Shown here one piece after another: positions 1 to 7,922 of a DNA stretch of 64,000 bases (positions are counted from its first letter, which is position 1; each line of letters opens with the position of its first letter). Location: positions 1 through 64,000 of the forward strand of contig JAXDNJ010000076.1 of the NCBI GenBank assembly GCA_034669505.1, read 5' to 3'. The position numbers and the translations under genes are program-made. The notes beneath the pieces were generated by a model. It worked only from the letters and a program-made list of their open reading frames with translations. It had not been told where the DNA came from and did no database searches. Origin of the DNA: JAFASC01 sp034669505 (GTDB lineage Bacteria; Pseudomonadota; Alphaproteobacteria; Rhizobiales; Beijerinckiaceae).

Positions 1-80
1 AGTGATGCTTTACCTCTGCGCCGCTAAGTTCCGGCAACGCCCCGGGCGCATCGCGCCGGCTGCCCCACGCGGAGATTTCC

Positions 81-332
81 ATGATCGAGGCCATCCGTAA
101 GCTCGTCGACGAACACGGCCGCATGCCGGTGCCCGCCGCAAGTGTGAAGCCCGATCAGGACCTTTACGCCGCCGGACTGACCTCGTTTGCGACCGTGCAG
201 CTCATGCTGGCGATCGAGGAGCATTTCGACATCGAGTTCCCCGAGCGCATGCTGAACCGCCGCTCCTTCGCGAGCCTCGCGGCGATCGCGGCCTGCGTCA
301 ACGAAATCGAACCGGCGCGGCTCGCATCGTGA
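81..332 (+). CDS. Acyl carrier protein (aminoacyl carrier)
   Basis: An 83-residue carrier protein of the acyl/peptidyl carrier fold. The phosphopantetheine attachment site is the serine in GLTSFATVQ (Ser35), preceded by the usual DLYAAG helix start and followed by helix II residues LMLAIEEHFDIEFP. It is the first gene of an operon and its stop overlaps the start of the acyl-CoA dehydrogenase by 4 bases. Because an amino acid:[carrier protein] ligase lies two genes downstream, the inferred cargo is an amino acid loaded on the pantetheine thiol rather than a fatty acid. In Bradyrhizobium such stand-alone carriers are known partners of these ligases. The family is clear and the cargo is inferred. 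Confidence 0.9.
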   Translation: MIEAIRKLVDEHGRMPVPAASVKPDQDLYAAGLTSFATVQLMLAIEEHFDIEFPERMLNRRSFASLAAIAACVNEIEPARLAS

Positions 333-1486
333 TCGCCTTCGCCAACCGGGCGGCGGAAGTCGCGGCGGTCGCCGCGCAATACGCCGATGAGGTCGACCGC
401 GAAGCGCGCTTCCCCCACGAGACGCTCGCCGCGCTCAAAGACGCGCGGCTGCTGTCGATCCTCATCTCGGAAGAACTCGGCGGCGAGAGCGCCAATCTCT
501 CCGATGTCGCCGAAATCTGCTCGCTCATCGGCCAGAACTGCGCCTCTAGCGCAATGATGTATGCGATGCATAACATCAAGGTCTCGAGCCTCGTCTCACA
601 CGGCCGCGACAGCGACTGGCATCGCGGCTTCATGCAGCGCATCTGCGAGGAGCAGCTCTTGCTCGCCTCGGCGACGACCGAAGGCGGCATCGGCGGCGAT
701 CTTCGCAACAGCATCTGCGCCGTCGAGATCGACGGCGACATGTTTCGGCTCGGCAAGGACGCGACCGTCATCTCCTACGGCGCCCATGCCGACGCGATCC
801 TGGTCACCGCGCGGCGCGCGCCGGACGCGCCCTCCTCCGACCAGGTGATGGCGGTGGTGCTAAGGGATCAACGGAAGCTCAATCGCACGACCGGTTGGGA
901 CACCCTCGGCATGCGGGGCACCTGCAGCGAAGGGTTTCGGCTCGAAGCGGAGGCGCCCGCGGCGCAAATCCTGCCAAAACCGTTCGCCGAAATCGCCGCG
1001 CAATCGATGCTCGCGACCTCGCATCTCCTGTGGAGTGCGGTGTGGTTCGGCGTCGCCAACAATGCGTTGGCACGAGCACAGAATTTCGTCCGCGCCCAGG
1101 CCAAGGGCCGGCCCAACGTGACCCCGCCCGGTGCGCTGCGCGTCGCCGAAGCCGCCAGCATGTTGCAACTCATGCGCGCCAACACGCTCGACGGCCTGCG
1201 CCGCTTCGCCCGCGCGCAAGCCGATAGCGACGAGCTCACCTCCGTCGGTTTTGCGGTGGCGATGAACAACATCAAGGTCGGTGCCTCGCGGCTTGCCGGC
1301 GAGATCATCAATCACGCGATGCTCGTCTGCGGCATTCTCGGCTACAAGAACGACACGCCGTTCAGCATCGGCCGCCACATGCGCGACGTTCTTTCCGCGC
1401 CGATCATGATCAGCAACGACCGCATCTTCGGCAACATGTCCAACCTCCTGCTGATCCATCGCCTCGATCCGCATCTCGCGAGCTAA
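329..1486 (+). CDS. Acyl-CoA dehydrogenase family flavoprotein
   Basis: A 385-residue protein with the acyl-CoA dehydrogenase layout: N-terminal helical domain with RFPHETLAALKDARLL and SEELGGESANLSDVAEI, a middle beta domain from about residue 120 (ATTEGGIGGDLRN) and a C-terminal helical bundle with GILGYKND and IGRHMRDVL. At the place where many family members carry the catalytic base in IYEGT this protein reads MISNDRIFGN, so that glutamate is missing or relocated. It overlaps the carrier gene by 4 bases and the ligase begins 4 bases after it. A carrier-bound acyl or aminoacyl thioester is therefore a more likely substrate than a CoA ester. FAD dependence is assumed from the family. Confidence 0.88.
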   Translation: MIAFANRAAEVAAVAAQYADEVDREARFPHETLAALKDARLLSILISEELGGESANLSDVAEICSLIGQNCASSAMMYAMHNIKVSSLVSHGRDSDWHRGFMQRICEEQLLLASATTEGGIGGDLRNSICAVEIDGDMFRLGKDATVISYGAHADAILVTARRAPDAPSSDQVMAVVLRDQRKLNRTTGWDTLGMRGTCSEGFRLEAEAPAAQILPKPFAEIAAQSMLATSHLLWSAVWFGVANNALARAQNFVRAQAKGRPNVTPPGALRVAEAASMLQLMRANTLDGLRRFARAQADSDELTSVGFAVAMNNIKVGASRLAGEIINHAMLVCGILGYKNDTPFSIGRHMRDVLSAPIMISNDRIFGNMSNLLLIHRLDPHLAS

Positions 1487-1490
1487 AACC

Positions 1491-2402
1491 ATGTGCGTGA
1501 AATGTGAGACCTTCCTCGACGGGCTCTTCGAGCACCGGCTGTTGATCGACACCGGCGTCGATGGGCTCTACGGCCGCGGCGGCACGTTCGAGCGCGTCGT
1601 CACCGGGCTCGAAAATCTCATTTCGCGCTATGGCGATGAAGACAACGCCGAAGTCGTGCGCTTTCCGCCCGGCATGAACCGCGCCCTGTTCGAGAAGAGC
1701 GGCTATCTCAAAAGCTTTCCGCAGCTCGCCGGCACGGTGCACAGTTTTGACGGCAATGAGCGCGCCCACAACACACTGCTGGGCAAGCTTGAAGGCGGGG
1801 AGGATTGGACCGGAGACCAGCGCGTCACCGATATCGTGCTCGCGCCGGCCGCCTGCTATCCCCTCTACCCCGCCGTCGCCAAGCGCGGTCCGCTGCCGAA
1901 GCCCGGCCTGCTCTTCGACCTGCAATCCTATTGCTTCCGTCGCGAGCCGTCGAAAGATCCGGCTCGCATGCAGATGTTCCGCATGCGCGAATACGTCCGC
2001 ATCGGCACGCCGGAACAGGTGACCGCGTTCCGCGCGGTGTGGCTCGAACGCGGGCGGGAGTTTGTCGGGCAGCTCGCTTTGCCCTTCGATGTGGACGTCG
2101 CAAACGATCCATTCTTCGGCCGCGCCGGCCGCATCATGGCTTCAAGCCAACGCGATCAGGGCCTTAAATTCGAGCTGCTCGTGCCGATCGAGAGCACCGA
2201 GAAGCCGACCGCATGCTTGAGCTTCAACTATCACCAGGATCATTTCGGTACGACCTGGGGCATCAACACGCAGGGCGGCGATATCGCGCATACCGCCTGC
2301 GTCGGTTTCGGACTCGAGCGCCTGACGCTCGCGCTGTTCAAACATCATGGGTTCAATGTCGCCTCCTGGCCTTCTAGCGTACGCGACGCCCTCTGGGGCT
2401 GA
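1491..2402 (+). CDS. Amino acid:[carrier protein] ligase (SerRS-like)
   Basis: A 303-residue class II aminoacyl-tRNA-synthetase-like protein without a tRNA-binding N-terminal arm, the size of the known amino acid:[carrier protein] ligases. Motif 2 is visible as CFRREPSKDPARMQMFRMRE and motif 3 as GFGLERLTLALF. Three candidate zinc ligands typical of atypical SerRS are in place: the cysteine in PAACYPLYP, the glutamate in CFRRE and the cysteine in HTACVGFG. Family members in Bradyrhizobium activate glycine or alanine with ATP and pass it to the pantetheine of a carrier protein instead of a tRNA. The carrier gene two positions upstream is the obvious partner. Start is the ATG 4 bases after the preceding stop. 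Which amino acid is used cannot be read from the sequence. Confidence 0.92.
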   Translation: MCVKCETFLDGLFEHRLLIDTGVDGLYGRGGTFERVVTGLENLISRYGDEDNAEVVRFPPGMNRALFEKSGYLKSFPQLAGTVHSFDGNERAHNTLLGKLEGGEDWTGDQRVTDIVLAPAACYPLYPAVAKRGPLPKPGLLFDLQSYCFRREPSKDPARMQMFRMREYVRIGTPEQVTAFRAVWLERGREFVGQLALPFDVDVANDPFFGRAGRIMASSQRDQGLKFELLVPIESTEKPTACLSFNYHQDHFGTTWGINTQGGDIAHTACVGFGLERLTLALFKHHGFNVASWPSSVRDALWG

Positions 2403-3372
2403 AGCGCTGCACGCGATCACCGCGTCTCATCCGGTAGAACACAAACGTCATGCCCTGCATGACGAGACGCGCGATTGGCCGGAAACCAACTGCTATGTCG
2501 ATCTGTGGATTGAGCTTCTGGCCGCGCGCGGTCTTGTGCTGGAAGCGGCGCTCGGCTTCACGCTGACGCAGGATTGGGAAGGGGATCAGTTCACCTTCTT
2601 CAAGTTCCCGCTCCAAGATCTTGAGGCTTGTTACGGCGCCATCGTGCAGGAACTCTCGATCTACGATTCTGTCGAAGCACATCTGATCGAGCAGGTCGCG
2701 CGCGGCCGCGCCGTGCTCGTCGAGGTCGACGGCTTCTATCTTCCCGATACGCGTGGCGTCTCCTACCGGCGCCAGCACACGAAGACGACAATCGCGATCA
2801 ACCGCATCGATCCCGTCGCCCGCCAACTCGAATATTTCCACAATGCCGGATTCTTCGCGCTCGACGGCCAGGATTACGATGGGGTTTTCACGAAGCTGCC
2901 GCAGCAGCAGCGCGACGACTTTCTGTTCCCGTATGTCGAGTTCGTGCGTTTCGATGGGATGGCGCTTAGAGGCGAGGCGCTTCGCGCGGCTGCGTTAGCG
3001 CGACTGCGCCAACATTATGCTCGCAGGCCGAAGCACAATCCGGTGCGGGCATTCGCGCAAGCGATTGGCACGCAAGCCGAAGCGGTCGCAAAGCGCGCGC
3101 CCGATTTCTTCCATGCCTACGCCTTCAACACGCTCCGCCAGCTCGGCGCCAATTTCGAACTGCTCGGCAGCCATCTCGCCTGGCTCCTTCCTGACGGCGA
3201 TGCGGACAACGCCGTCGCCGCCTGCAAGGCGATTTCGGGCGGCGCCAAGAGCCTGCAATTCCAGCTCGCGCGCGCCGTGGCGCGCAAGCGTTTCTCCGGC
3301 CTTGAAGAGGCGCTCGCGCCGGTCGCCGACGCTTACGACGCACTTTTCAAGAATATCGCGCGAATCGCGTAA
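2347..3372 (+). CDS. DUF1839 family protein
   Basis: A 341-residue protein matching the DUF1839 family, whose members usually travel with amino acid:[carrier protein] ligases. Conserved-looking blocks are WPETNCYVDLWIELL near residue 50, DWEGDQFTFFKFP, EVDGFYLPDTRG and the YRRQHTKTTIAIN block with HNAGFFAL. The Cys in TNCYVD and His in FFHAYAFNTLRQLG or RRQHTKT are possible catalytic residues, as the family is thought to resemble cysteine-protease-fold acyltransferases, but that is inference. The reading frame overlaps the end of the ligase by 56 bases, which implies translational coupling. A start at the ATG three codons later would be nearly as good. A plausible role is transfer of the aminoacyl group from the carrier. 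Confidence 0.85.
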   Translation: MGSMSPPGLLAYATPSGAEALHAITASHPVEHKRHALHDETRDWPETNCYVDLWIELLAARGLVLEAALGFTLTQDWEGDQFTFFKFPLQDLEACYGAIVQELSIYDSVEAHLIEQVARGRAVLVEVDGFYLPDTRGVSYRRQHTKTTIAINRIDPVARQLEYFHNAGFFALDGQDYDGVFTKLPQQQRDDFLFPYVEFVRFDGMALRGEALRAAALARLRQHYARRPKHNPVRAFAQAIGTQAEAVAKRAPDFFHAYAFNTLRQLGANFELLGSHLAWLLPDGDADNAVAACKAISGGAKSLQFQLARAVARKRFSGLEEALAPVADAYDALFKNIARIA

Positions 3373-3418
3373 CATCGGCGCGACGCCGCGGTTCACCCTC
3401 CATGAACATTAGCCACAT

Positions 3419-3498
3419 CCCCGGGCGCCGAAGGCGCCCCGGGGTCCAGAAGCAGACGCCTTTGCTCTGGGTCCCGGATCGCGCTGCGCGCGTCCGGG
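3419..3498. repeat. Palindromic intergenic repeat element
   Basis: The 154-base gap between the DUF1839 gene and the glycoside hydrolase holds two adjacent hairpins. The first is CCCCGGGCGCC, loop GAA, then GGCGCCCCGGGG (3419-3444). The second is CCCGGATCGCG, a short loop, then CGCGCGTCCGGG (3473-3498), with a weaker arm pair CCAGAAGCA / TGCTCTGG around it. This composite resembles the dispersed palindromic elements common in Hyphomicrobiales genomes. It is the only sizeable gap in the operon and could form a strong mRNA structure that lowers or terminates read-through. Confidence 0.6.
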
Positions 3499-3526
3499 CA
3501 GGTGGGAACTGTTCGAGAGCGCGCTG

Positions 3527-5977
3527 ATGGCGCGCATTCACAGCTTCACAGGACAGACATGGACGCCGCTGCGCGACGGCTGGTGGGCCGTCGTCATGCA
3601 GCAAGGCAGAGTTCTCTTAGACGCGGACTTCCATGAGGCGCGCGTACCCGGCACCATTGCCGAGGCTTTGATTAAGGCAGGTCGCTGGTCGTGGAATGAT
3701 CCCGTTCCCCTCGACGAGCGCGACATCCGCTACCGCTGCGACTTCCAAGCGATCGGAGCGCACCGTCTCGAGTTCCAGGGGCTGGCGACGATCGCGGACG
3801 TGTTTCTCGATGGCGAGCACATCGCCTTGTCGCGCAGCATGTTCGTGCCGCTGGTATGCGATGTGAATCTCAGCGGCAAGCACCGCCTGGAAATCTGCTT
3901 TCGCGCGCTGACGCCGTATCTCGAAAACAAAAGCCGCGCGCGTTGGCGACCGCGGATGATCCAGCCGCCCGGATTACGCAACGTGCGCACGACGGCCCTC
4001 GGCCGCATGCCGGGATTTGCGCCGACGGCGCCGCCGGTCGGGCCGTGGCGGGATATTTTGCTTGTATCGGACTCGCCTCTTCGCCTCCGGCGAGTCGAGC
4101 TGAAGCCGCGGCTCGAAGGAGCGACGGGCATTTTGGATGCAGCGATTGAGTTGAAGGGTTCGCTCGAGGGTGAGGCCACGCTCACCTGCGGCGGCGAAAC
4201 AATTGACCTTCGCCAAACCCGCACAAATCGCTACGAAGGCACGCTGCGCATCCCTGCTGTCGCGCAATGGTGGCCGCATACGCATGGCGACCCGCATCTG
4301 CACAAAGTCACCGCGCGCATTGGTTCAACAAATATCGATCTCGGCCGCACCGGCTTCCGCCGCATCGAAGCCGATCGTGGCGCGGATGGGCGCGGCTTCG
4401 GCCTGATCATAAATGGAGTGCCCGTCTTTTGCCGCGGCGCCGTGTGGACACCGGCCGATCCGATCGGCCTCGACAGCTCGCGCGAAAAACTCCTGCCCTT
4501 GTTGCAACAAGCACGCGACGCGGGCATGAACATGCTGCGCGTCGGCGGCACGATGGTCTACGAGAGCGACGCCTTCTTAGATCTCTGCGACGAACTCGGC
4601 ATTCTGGTCTGGCACGATTTTCAATTCGCCAATTTCGATTATCCCATCGGCGAGCCCGATTTCCGTGATCTCGTCGAGCAGGAGGCGCGTTGCTTCCTTG
4701 ATCGTACCCAAGCCTCGCCCGGGCTGGCGATCCTCTGCGGCGGCAGTGAGGTGTATCAGCAGGCGGCCATGATGGGCGTGCCTGAGCGAAGCTGGCGGTC
4801 GCCTTTGTTCGACGAAATCTTACCCGCGATCACGCGCGACATGCGACCCGACTGCATCTATGTCGAGAACTCGCCGTCCGGCGGCGCCTTGCCCTTCCAT
4901 GCGAACGCCGGCGTTTCGCATTATTACGGCGTCGGGGCGTATCGCCGACCGCTCGAAGATGCGCGTCGCGCAAACGTGCGTTTTGCGTCCGAATGTCTCG
5001 GTTTCGCCAATGTGCCGGATGCGGTGAGCGTCGCCTGGGACTTCGGCGAGGCCCCGCTCTCAAACCCATTGTGGGACGCGCGCATTCCGCGCGATTGGGG
5101 CGCGTCCCAGGATTTCGAACAGGTCCGCGATCACTATGTCGAGGAACTCTACGCCGTCGATGCGCCGGAGCTTCGCGAGCGCGACCCCGCGGCTTATCTC
5201 AATCTCGGCCGCGCTGCCGTCGCTGAAGTGATGGAAGCAACCTTTGCCGAATGGCGCCGCGCGGGCTCGCCCACGCGCGGCGGGCTCGTCTGGTTCTTCA
5301 AAGACCTTTGGGCTTCGTCCGGCTGGGGCGTGCTCGATTGGCGGGGCGAGCCGAAATCTGCATGGCACGCGCTGAAGCGGGCTTTCCGGCCGGTGCAACT
5401 CGTGCTCTCCGATGAAGGCGTCAACGGCCTGATGCTGCATCTCATCAATGAGACTGCGGAAGAGCTCGAGGCGGTGGTCACTCTCGAATGCCTGAAGGAT
5501 GGCACGACCTGCGTCATGCGGGCCGAGCGCGCGGTGACCCTCGCGCCGCGAAACACGATCGCCCTTCCCGACGTCGACATCTGGGGCGCGTTCTTCGACA
5601 CGACTTACGCCTATCGCTTCGGTCCGCCGTCGCATGATGTGACGATCGCGTCGCTCGCCACCCCTGCCGGCGAGTTGCTTGCGCAGGCCTTCCATTTCCC
5701 CCTGGGCCGGGCCGCGCTTGCGGCACGCGAAGCGGTCGCGGTGGCGCTGGAGCAGGACGGCCAAAGGTGGCAGCTTCGCCTACGCGCCTTCTCGTTCGCG
5801 CAGTCCGTGCGGATCGAGGACGCTGGTTTCCGCCCTGAGGACGATTGGTTCCATCTGGCGCCGGGCCGCGAGAAGCTGGTCCGCCTCACCCCGCGACCGG
5901 ATGCGAAAGCGGTCGCGCCGAGTGGCATGGTCGCGCCGCTCTTCGGCGAAGCGGTTCGTTACGGCGCGCCAGAATGA
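3527..5977 (+). CDS. Glycoside hydrolase family 2 (beta-mannosidase-like)
   Basis: An 816-residue GH2-type protein. The N-terminal jelly-roll region includes LATIADVFLDGEHIA, followed by immunoglobulin-like domains and a TIM barrel from about residue 300 (LIINGVPVFCRGAVWTPAD, MNMLRVGGTMVYES, WHDFQFANFDYP). The probable nucleophile is the Glu in VRFASECLGF. The usual acid/base context Asn-Glu is altered to CGGSEVY, so the glutamate is kept but the preceding Asn is Ser. No signal peptide is apparent, so the enzyme is probably cytoplasmic. Its stop overlaps the start of the thioesterase (ATGA), and it follows the carrier-protein genes after a repeat. A glycosylated product of the pathway is one possible substrate. 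Family assignment is firm and the substrate is unknown. Confidence 0.85.
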   Translation: MARIHSFTGQTWTPLRDGWWAVVMQQGRVLLDADFHEARVPGTIAEALIKAGRWSWNDPVPLDERDIRYRCDFQAIGAHRLEFQGLATIADVFLDGEHIALSRSMFVPLVCDVNLSGKHRLEICFRALTPYLENKSRARWRPRMIQPPGLRNVRTTALGRMPGFAPTAPPVGPWRDILLVSDSPLRLRRVELKPRLEGATGILDAAIELKGSLEGEATLTCGGETIDLRQTRTNRYEGTLRIPAVAQWWPHTHGDPHLHKVTARIGSTNIDLGRTGFRRIEADRGADGRGFGLIINGVPVFCRGAVWTPADPIGLDSSREKLLPLLQQARDAGMNMLRVGGTMVYESDAFLDLCDELGILVWHDFQFANFDYPIGEPDFRDLVEQEARCFLDRTQASPGLAILCGGSEVYQQAAMMGVPERSWRSPLFDEILPAITRDMRPDCIYVENSPSGGALPFHANAGVSHYYGVGAYRRPLEDARRANVRFASECLGFANVPDAVSVAWDFGEAPLSNPLWDARIPRDWGASQDFEQVRDHYVEELYAVDAPELRERDPAAYLNLGRAAVAEVMEATFAEWRRAGSPTRGGLVWFFKDLWASSGWGVLDWRGEPKSAWHALKRAFRPVQLVLSDEGVNGLMLHLINETAEELEAVVTLECLKDGTTCVMRAERAVTLAPRNTIALPDVDIWGAFFDTTYAYRFGPPSHDVTIASLATPAGELLAQAFHFPLGRAALAAREAVAVALEQDGQRWQLRLRAFSFAQSVRIEDAGFRPEDDWFHLAPGREKLVRLTPRPDAKAVAPSGMVAPLFGEAVRYGAPE

Positions 5978-6447
5978 AAACCGCGCTCTTCACCACATCC
6001 GTCGATCCAGCCTGGATCGACTACAACGGCCACATGAACGACGCGTATTACGCGCTCGTCTTCAGCCGCACCGGCGACAAGCTTTTGGAGGCGATCGGCC
6101 TGGAAACCCAGGGCCGCGACCGCACCAGCCGGACCATTTACACGACGACACTCACGATTCACTACCACCACGAGGTGACCAAGGGCGAGGTCCTCTCCGC
6201 TGACGCGCGCATACTTGAGCACGATGCGAAGCGCCTGCGCATCTGGTTCGAGATGCGCCGGGCCGATGACACCGTGGTCGCGACGAGTGAGCAGGTCTAT
6301 CTCTGCGTCGACCAATCCGGCGAGAAGCCGCGCGCCGCCTCGTTCCTTCCCGAGCAGCAGGCGGCGATTGCGGGACTCGCCGCCGCGACCGCCGACCTGC
6401 CCTGGCCGAAAGCCGCCGGACGCGGAATCTCGTTGAAGCGAACCTGA
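5974..6447 (+). CDS. Hotdog-fold acyl thioesterase (4HBT family)
   Basis: A 157-residue single-hotdog thioesterase. The family signature is DPAWIDYNGHMNDAYYALVF near the N-terminus, in which the Asp of DYNGHMN is the usual catalytic residue, followed by YTTTLTIHYHHEVTKGE and the beta strand LRIWFEMRRADD. It is close to the thioesterases associated with carnitine and betaine CoA metabolism. The start chosen is the ATG in the ATGA overlap with the hydrolase stop; an in-frame ORF extends further upstream but runs antisense to nothing and overlaps hydrolase coding sequence. As last gene of the operon it may release acyl or aminoacyl groups from carrier or CoA. Confidence 0.85.
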   Translation: MKTALFTTSVDPAWIDYNGHMNDAYYALVFSRTGDKLLEAIGLETQGRDRTSRTIYTTTLTIHYHHEVTKGEVLSADARILEHDAKRLRIWFEMRRADDTVVATSEQVYLCVDQSGEKPRAASFLPEQQAAIAGLAAATADLPWPKAAGRGISLKRT

Positions 6448-6516
6448 ATTGGCTTTACCCCGCAACCGGCGGCCCTATTGTCACGTTGGCGCGGCAAAGC
6501 TCCACGGGGGACTCGC

Positions 6517-6810
6517 ATGTACTACATCTGGATCATCATCATCGGCTTCATCGCCGGCCTGATCGCACGCTGGCTTTCGCCGGCGCCGAACAATCCGCAG
6601 GGCTTCATCCTCACCTGCATTCTCGGCATTATCGGCGCCTTCGTCGCCACCTGGCTCGGACAAGCGCTCGGCTGGTATCGGGCCGATCAGGGTGCGGGTG
6701 TCATCGGCGCGATCGTCGGCGCGGTGATCGTGCTGTTCGTCTACCACCTCATCGCCGGCAAAGGTTATGTTGACGGGCCTGGCGGCCCCGGCCCGCGGCG
6801 CCGGCTCTAA
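6517..6810 (+). CDS. GlsB/YeaQ/YmgE family membrane protein
   Basis: A 97-residue protein with three hydrophobic segments: MYYIWIIIIGFIAGLIARWL, then GFILTCILGIIGAFVATWLG, then GAGVIGAIVGAVIVLFVYHL, ending in a Gly/Pro/Arg tail. This is the transglycosylase-associated (GlsB/YeaQ) family of small inner-membrane proteins linked to general stress. The ATG at 6517 is preferred over an in-frame GTG-type start at 6478 because it follows the Shine-Dalgarno-like CACGGGGGA and begins directly with the first membrane helix, as in relatives. Confidence 0.88.
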   Translation: MYYIWIIIIGFIAGLIARWLSPAPNNPQGFILTCILGIIGAFVATWLGQALGWYRADQGAGVIGAIVGAVIVLFVYHLIAGKGYVDGPGGPGPRRRL

Positions 6811-6827
6811 ACCGACCACTAACCACG

Positions 6828-6868
6828 AACAGCCGAAGTTCCGGCGTTTGTTGCCGACTTCGGCTGTT
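6828..6868 (+). terminator. Intrinsic terminator-like hairpin after glsB-like gene
   Basis: A perfect 12-bp inverted repeat AACAGCCGAAGT / ACTTCGGCTGTT with an inner CGGC/GCCG pairing, followed by TTCCATTT. It lies 17 bases after the GlsB-type gene and ends 23 bases before the ABC substrate-binding gene, so it probably separates the two units. Confidence 0.6.
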
Positions 6869-6891
6869 TCCATTTGAGGTGAGCCGTTTCC

Positions 6892-7908
6892 ATGAAGCTC
6901 ATGAGGCTAAAGCTGTTTTTCGCCTGCCTCGCTTTGGTGATTGCACAGACAGCGGCGGCGCAGACGATTCCGCTCCGGATCGGCTTTATCCCGGTCCTCG
7001 GTACGTCCCAGATCTTCGTCGCCGACCAGCTCGGATTGCTGAAAGCCGCTGGTTTTACTGGACGTTTCACCAATTTCGAGTCGGGCCCGGTGATGATCCA
7101 GGCGCTCGCCTCGGGCACGCTCGACGTCTATGTCGGCGGCGTCGCGCCCTTGGCAGTCGCCCGCTCGAAGGGGGTCGAGGTCAAGGTGGTCGCCGCCACC
7201 GCGATCGAAGAGATGACGGTGACGATCGGCGGCAAGTTCGCGCCTTACTTTAACGCAGACACTTCATCTGCCGATGCGTTCAAGGCTTTCCACGCCACCA
7301 CCGGCAAGCCGGCGCGCATGGCGACGCAGCCGCCGGGCTCGGTGCCGCACACGACGCTCGTCCATTGGCTCGACGAGGTCGCCCACGTGCCGCGGGCCGA
7401 TTACGAGATTATCACGATGGGCATCGACGCCACCCAACAGGCGCTGCTTGCCGGCGCGGTCGATGGCTCGACCCTGCGCGAACCGGCAATTACGGTCTCG
7501 CAGCAGCGCGACCCACGCATCCGGGTCGTCGCCTACGGGGCTGAGATGTTTAAGGATCAGCCCGGCACCGTGGTCGCAGTATCAGGCGCTTTCCTTGCTA
7601 AGAATCCGGATGGCGTGCAGAAGCTCGTCGATGCTGTCGTCCAGGCGACCGCGGTTATCCAGAAAGAGCCGCAAAAGGCTGTGCCCGCGATTGAAGCCGC
7701 ACTCGGCAAGGGCATCGTTGATGAGGCGACGATCCTGAAATCGCTGTCCTCGCCGGCCTCGAAATTCACCGCCGATCCGCGCGTCATCATCGAGTCCACC
7801 CGCGAGATGCAGGCCTACCAGGTCAAGATCGGAACGCTGGACAAGGAATATCCGCTCGAAGGCTTGTTCGACCCCTCCTTCTATGTGAAGGCGACAGCCG
7901 GCAAATAG
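6892..7908 (+). CDS. ABC transporter substrate-binding protein (NitT/TauT type)
   Basis: A 338-residue periplasmic binding protein. Residues 1-23 are a signal peptide with a basic start, a hydrophobic core FFACLALVIAQ and a cleavage site after TAAA. The mature protein starts with IPLRIGFIPVLGTSQIFVAD, the NMT1/THI5-like fold used for nitrate, sulfonate, taurine and pyrimidine precursors, and includes GTLDVYVGGVAPLAVARSKG. The permease and ATPase follow directly in the same direction. No residues identify the ligand, so nitrate, alkanesulfonates, taurine and aromatic acids all remain possible. Confidence 0.88.
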   Translation: MKLMRLKLFFACLALVIAQTAAAQTIPLRIGFIPVLGTSQIFVADQLGLLKAAGFTGRFTNFESGPVMIQALASGTLDVYVGGVAPLAVARSKGVEVKVVAATAIEEMTVTIGGKFAPYFNADTSSADAFKAFHATTGKPARMATQPPGSVPHTTLVHWLDEVAHVPRADYEIITMGIDATQQALLAGAVDGSTLREPAITVSQQRDPRIRVVAYGAEMFKDQPGTVVAVSGAFLAKNPDGVQKLVDAVVQATAVIQKEPQKAVPAIEAALGKGIVDEATILKSLSSPASKFTADPRVIIESTREMQAYQVKIGTLDKEYPLEGLFDPSFYVKATAGK

Positions 7909-7922
7909 CAGCGGGTTGATCA

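Noticed and set aside
1..80. Possible 3-prime end of an upstream gene or promoter before the carrier protein
   Set aside because: A TAA closes a short frame at base 27, but too little sequence is present to assign a gene, and no promoter boxes stand out.
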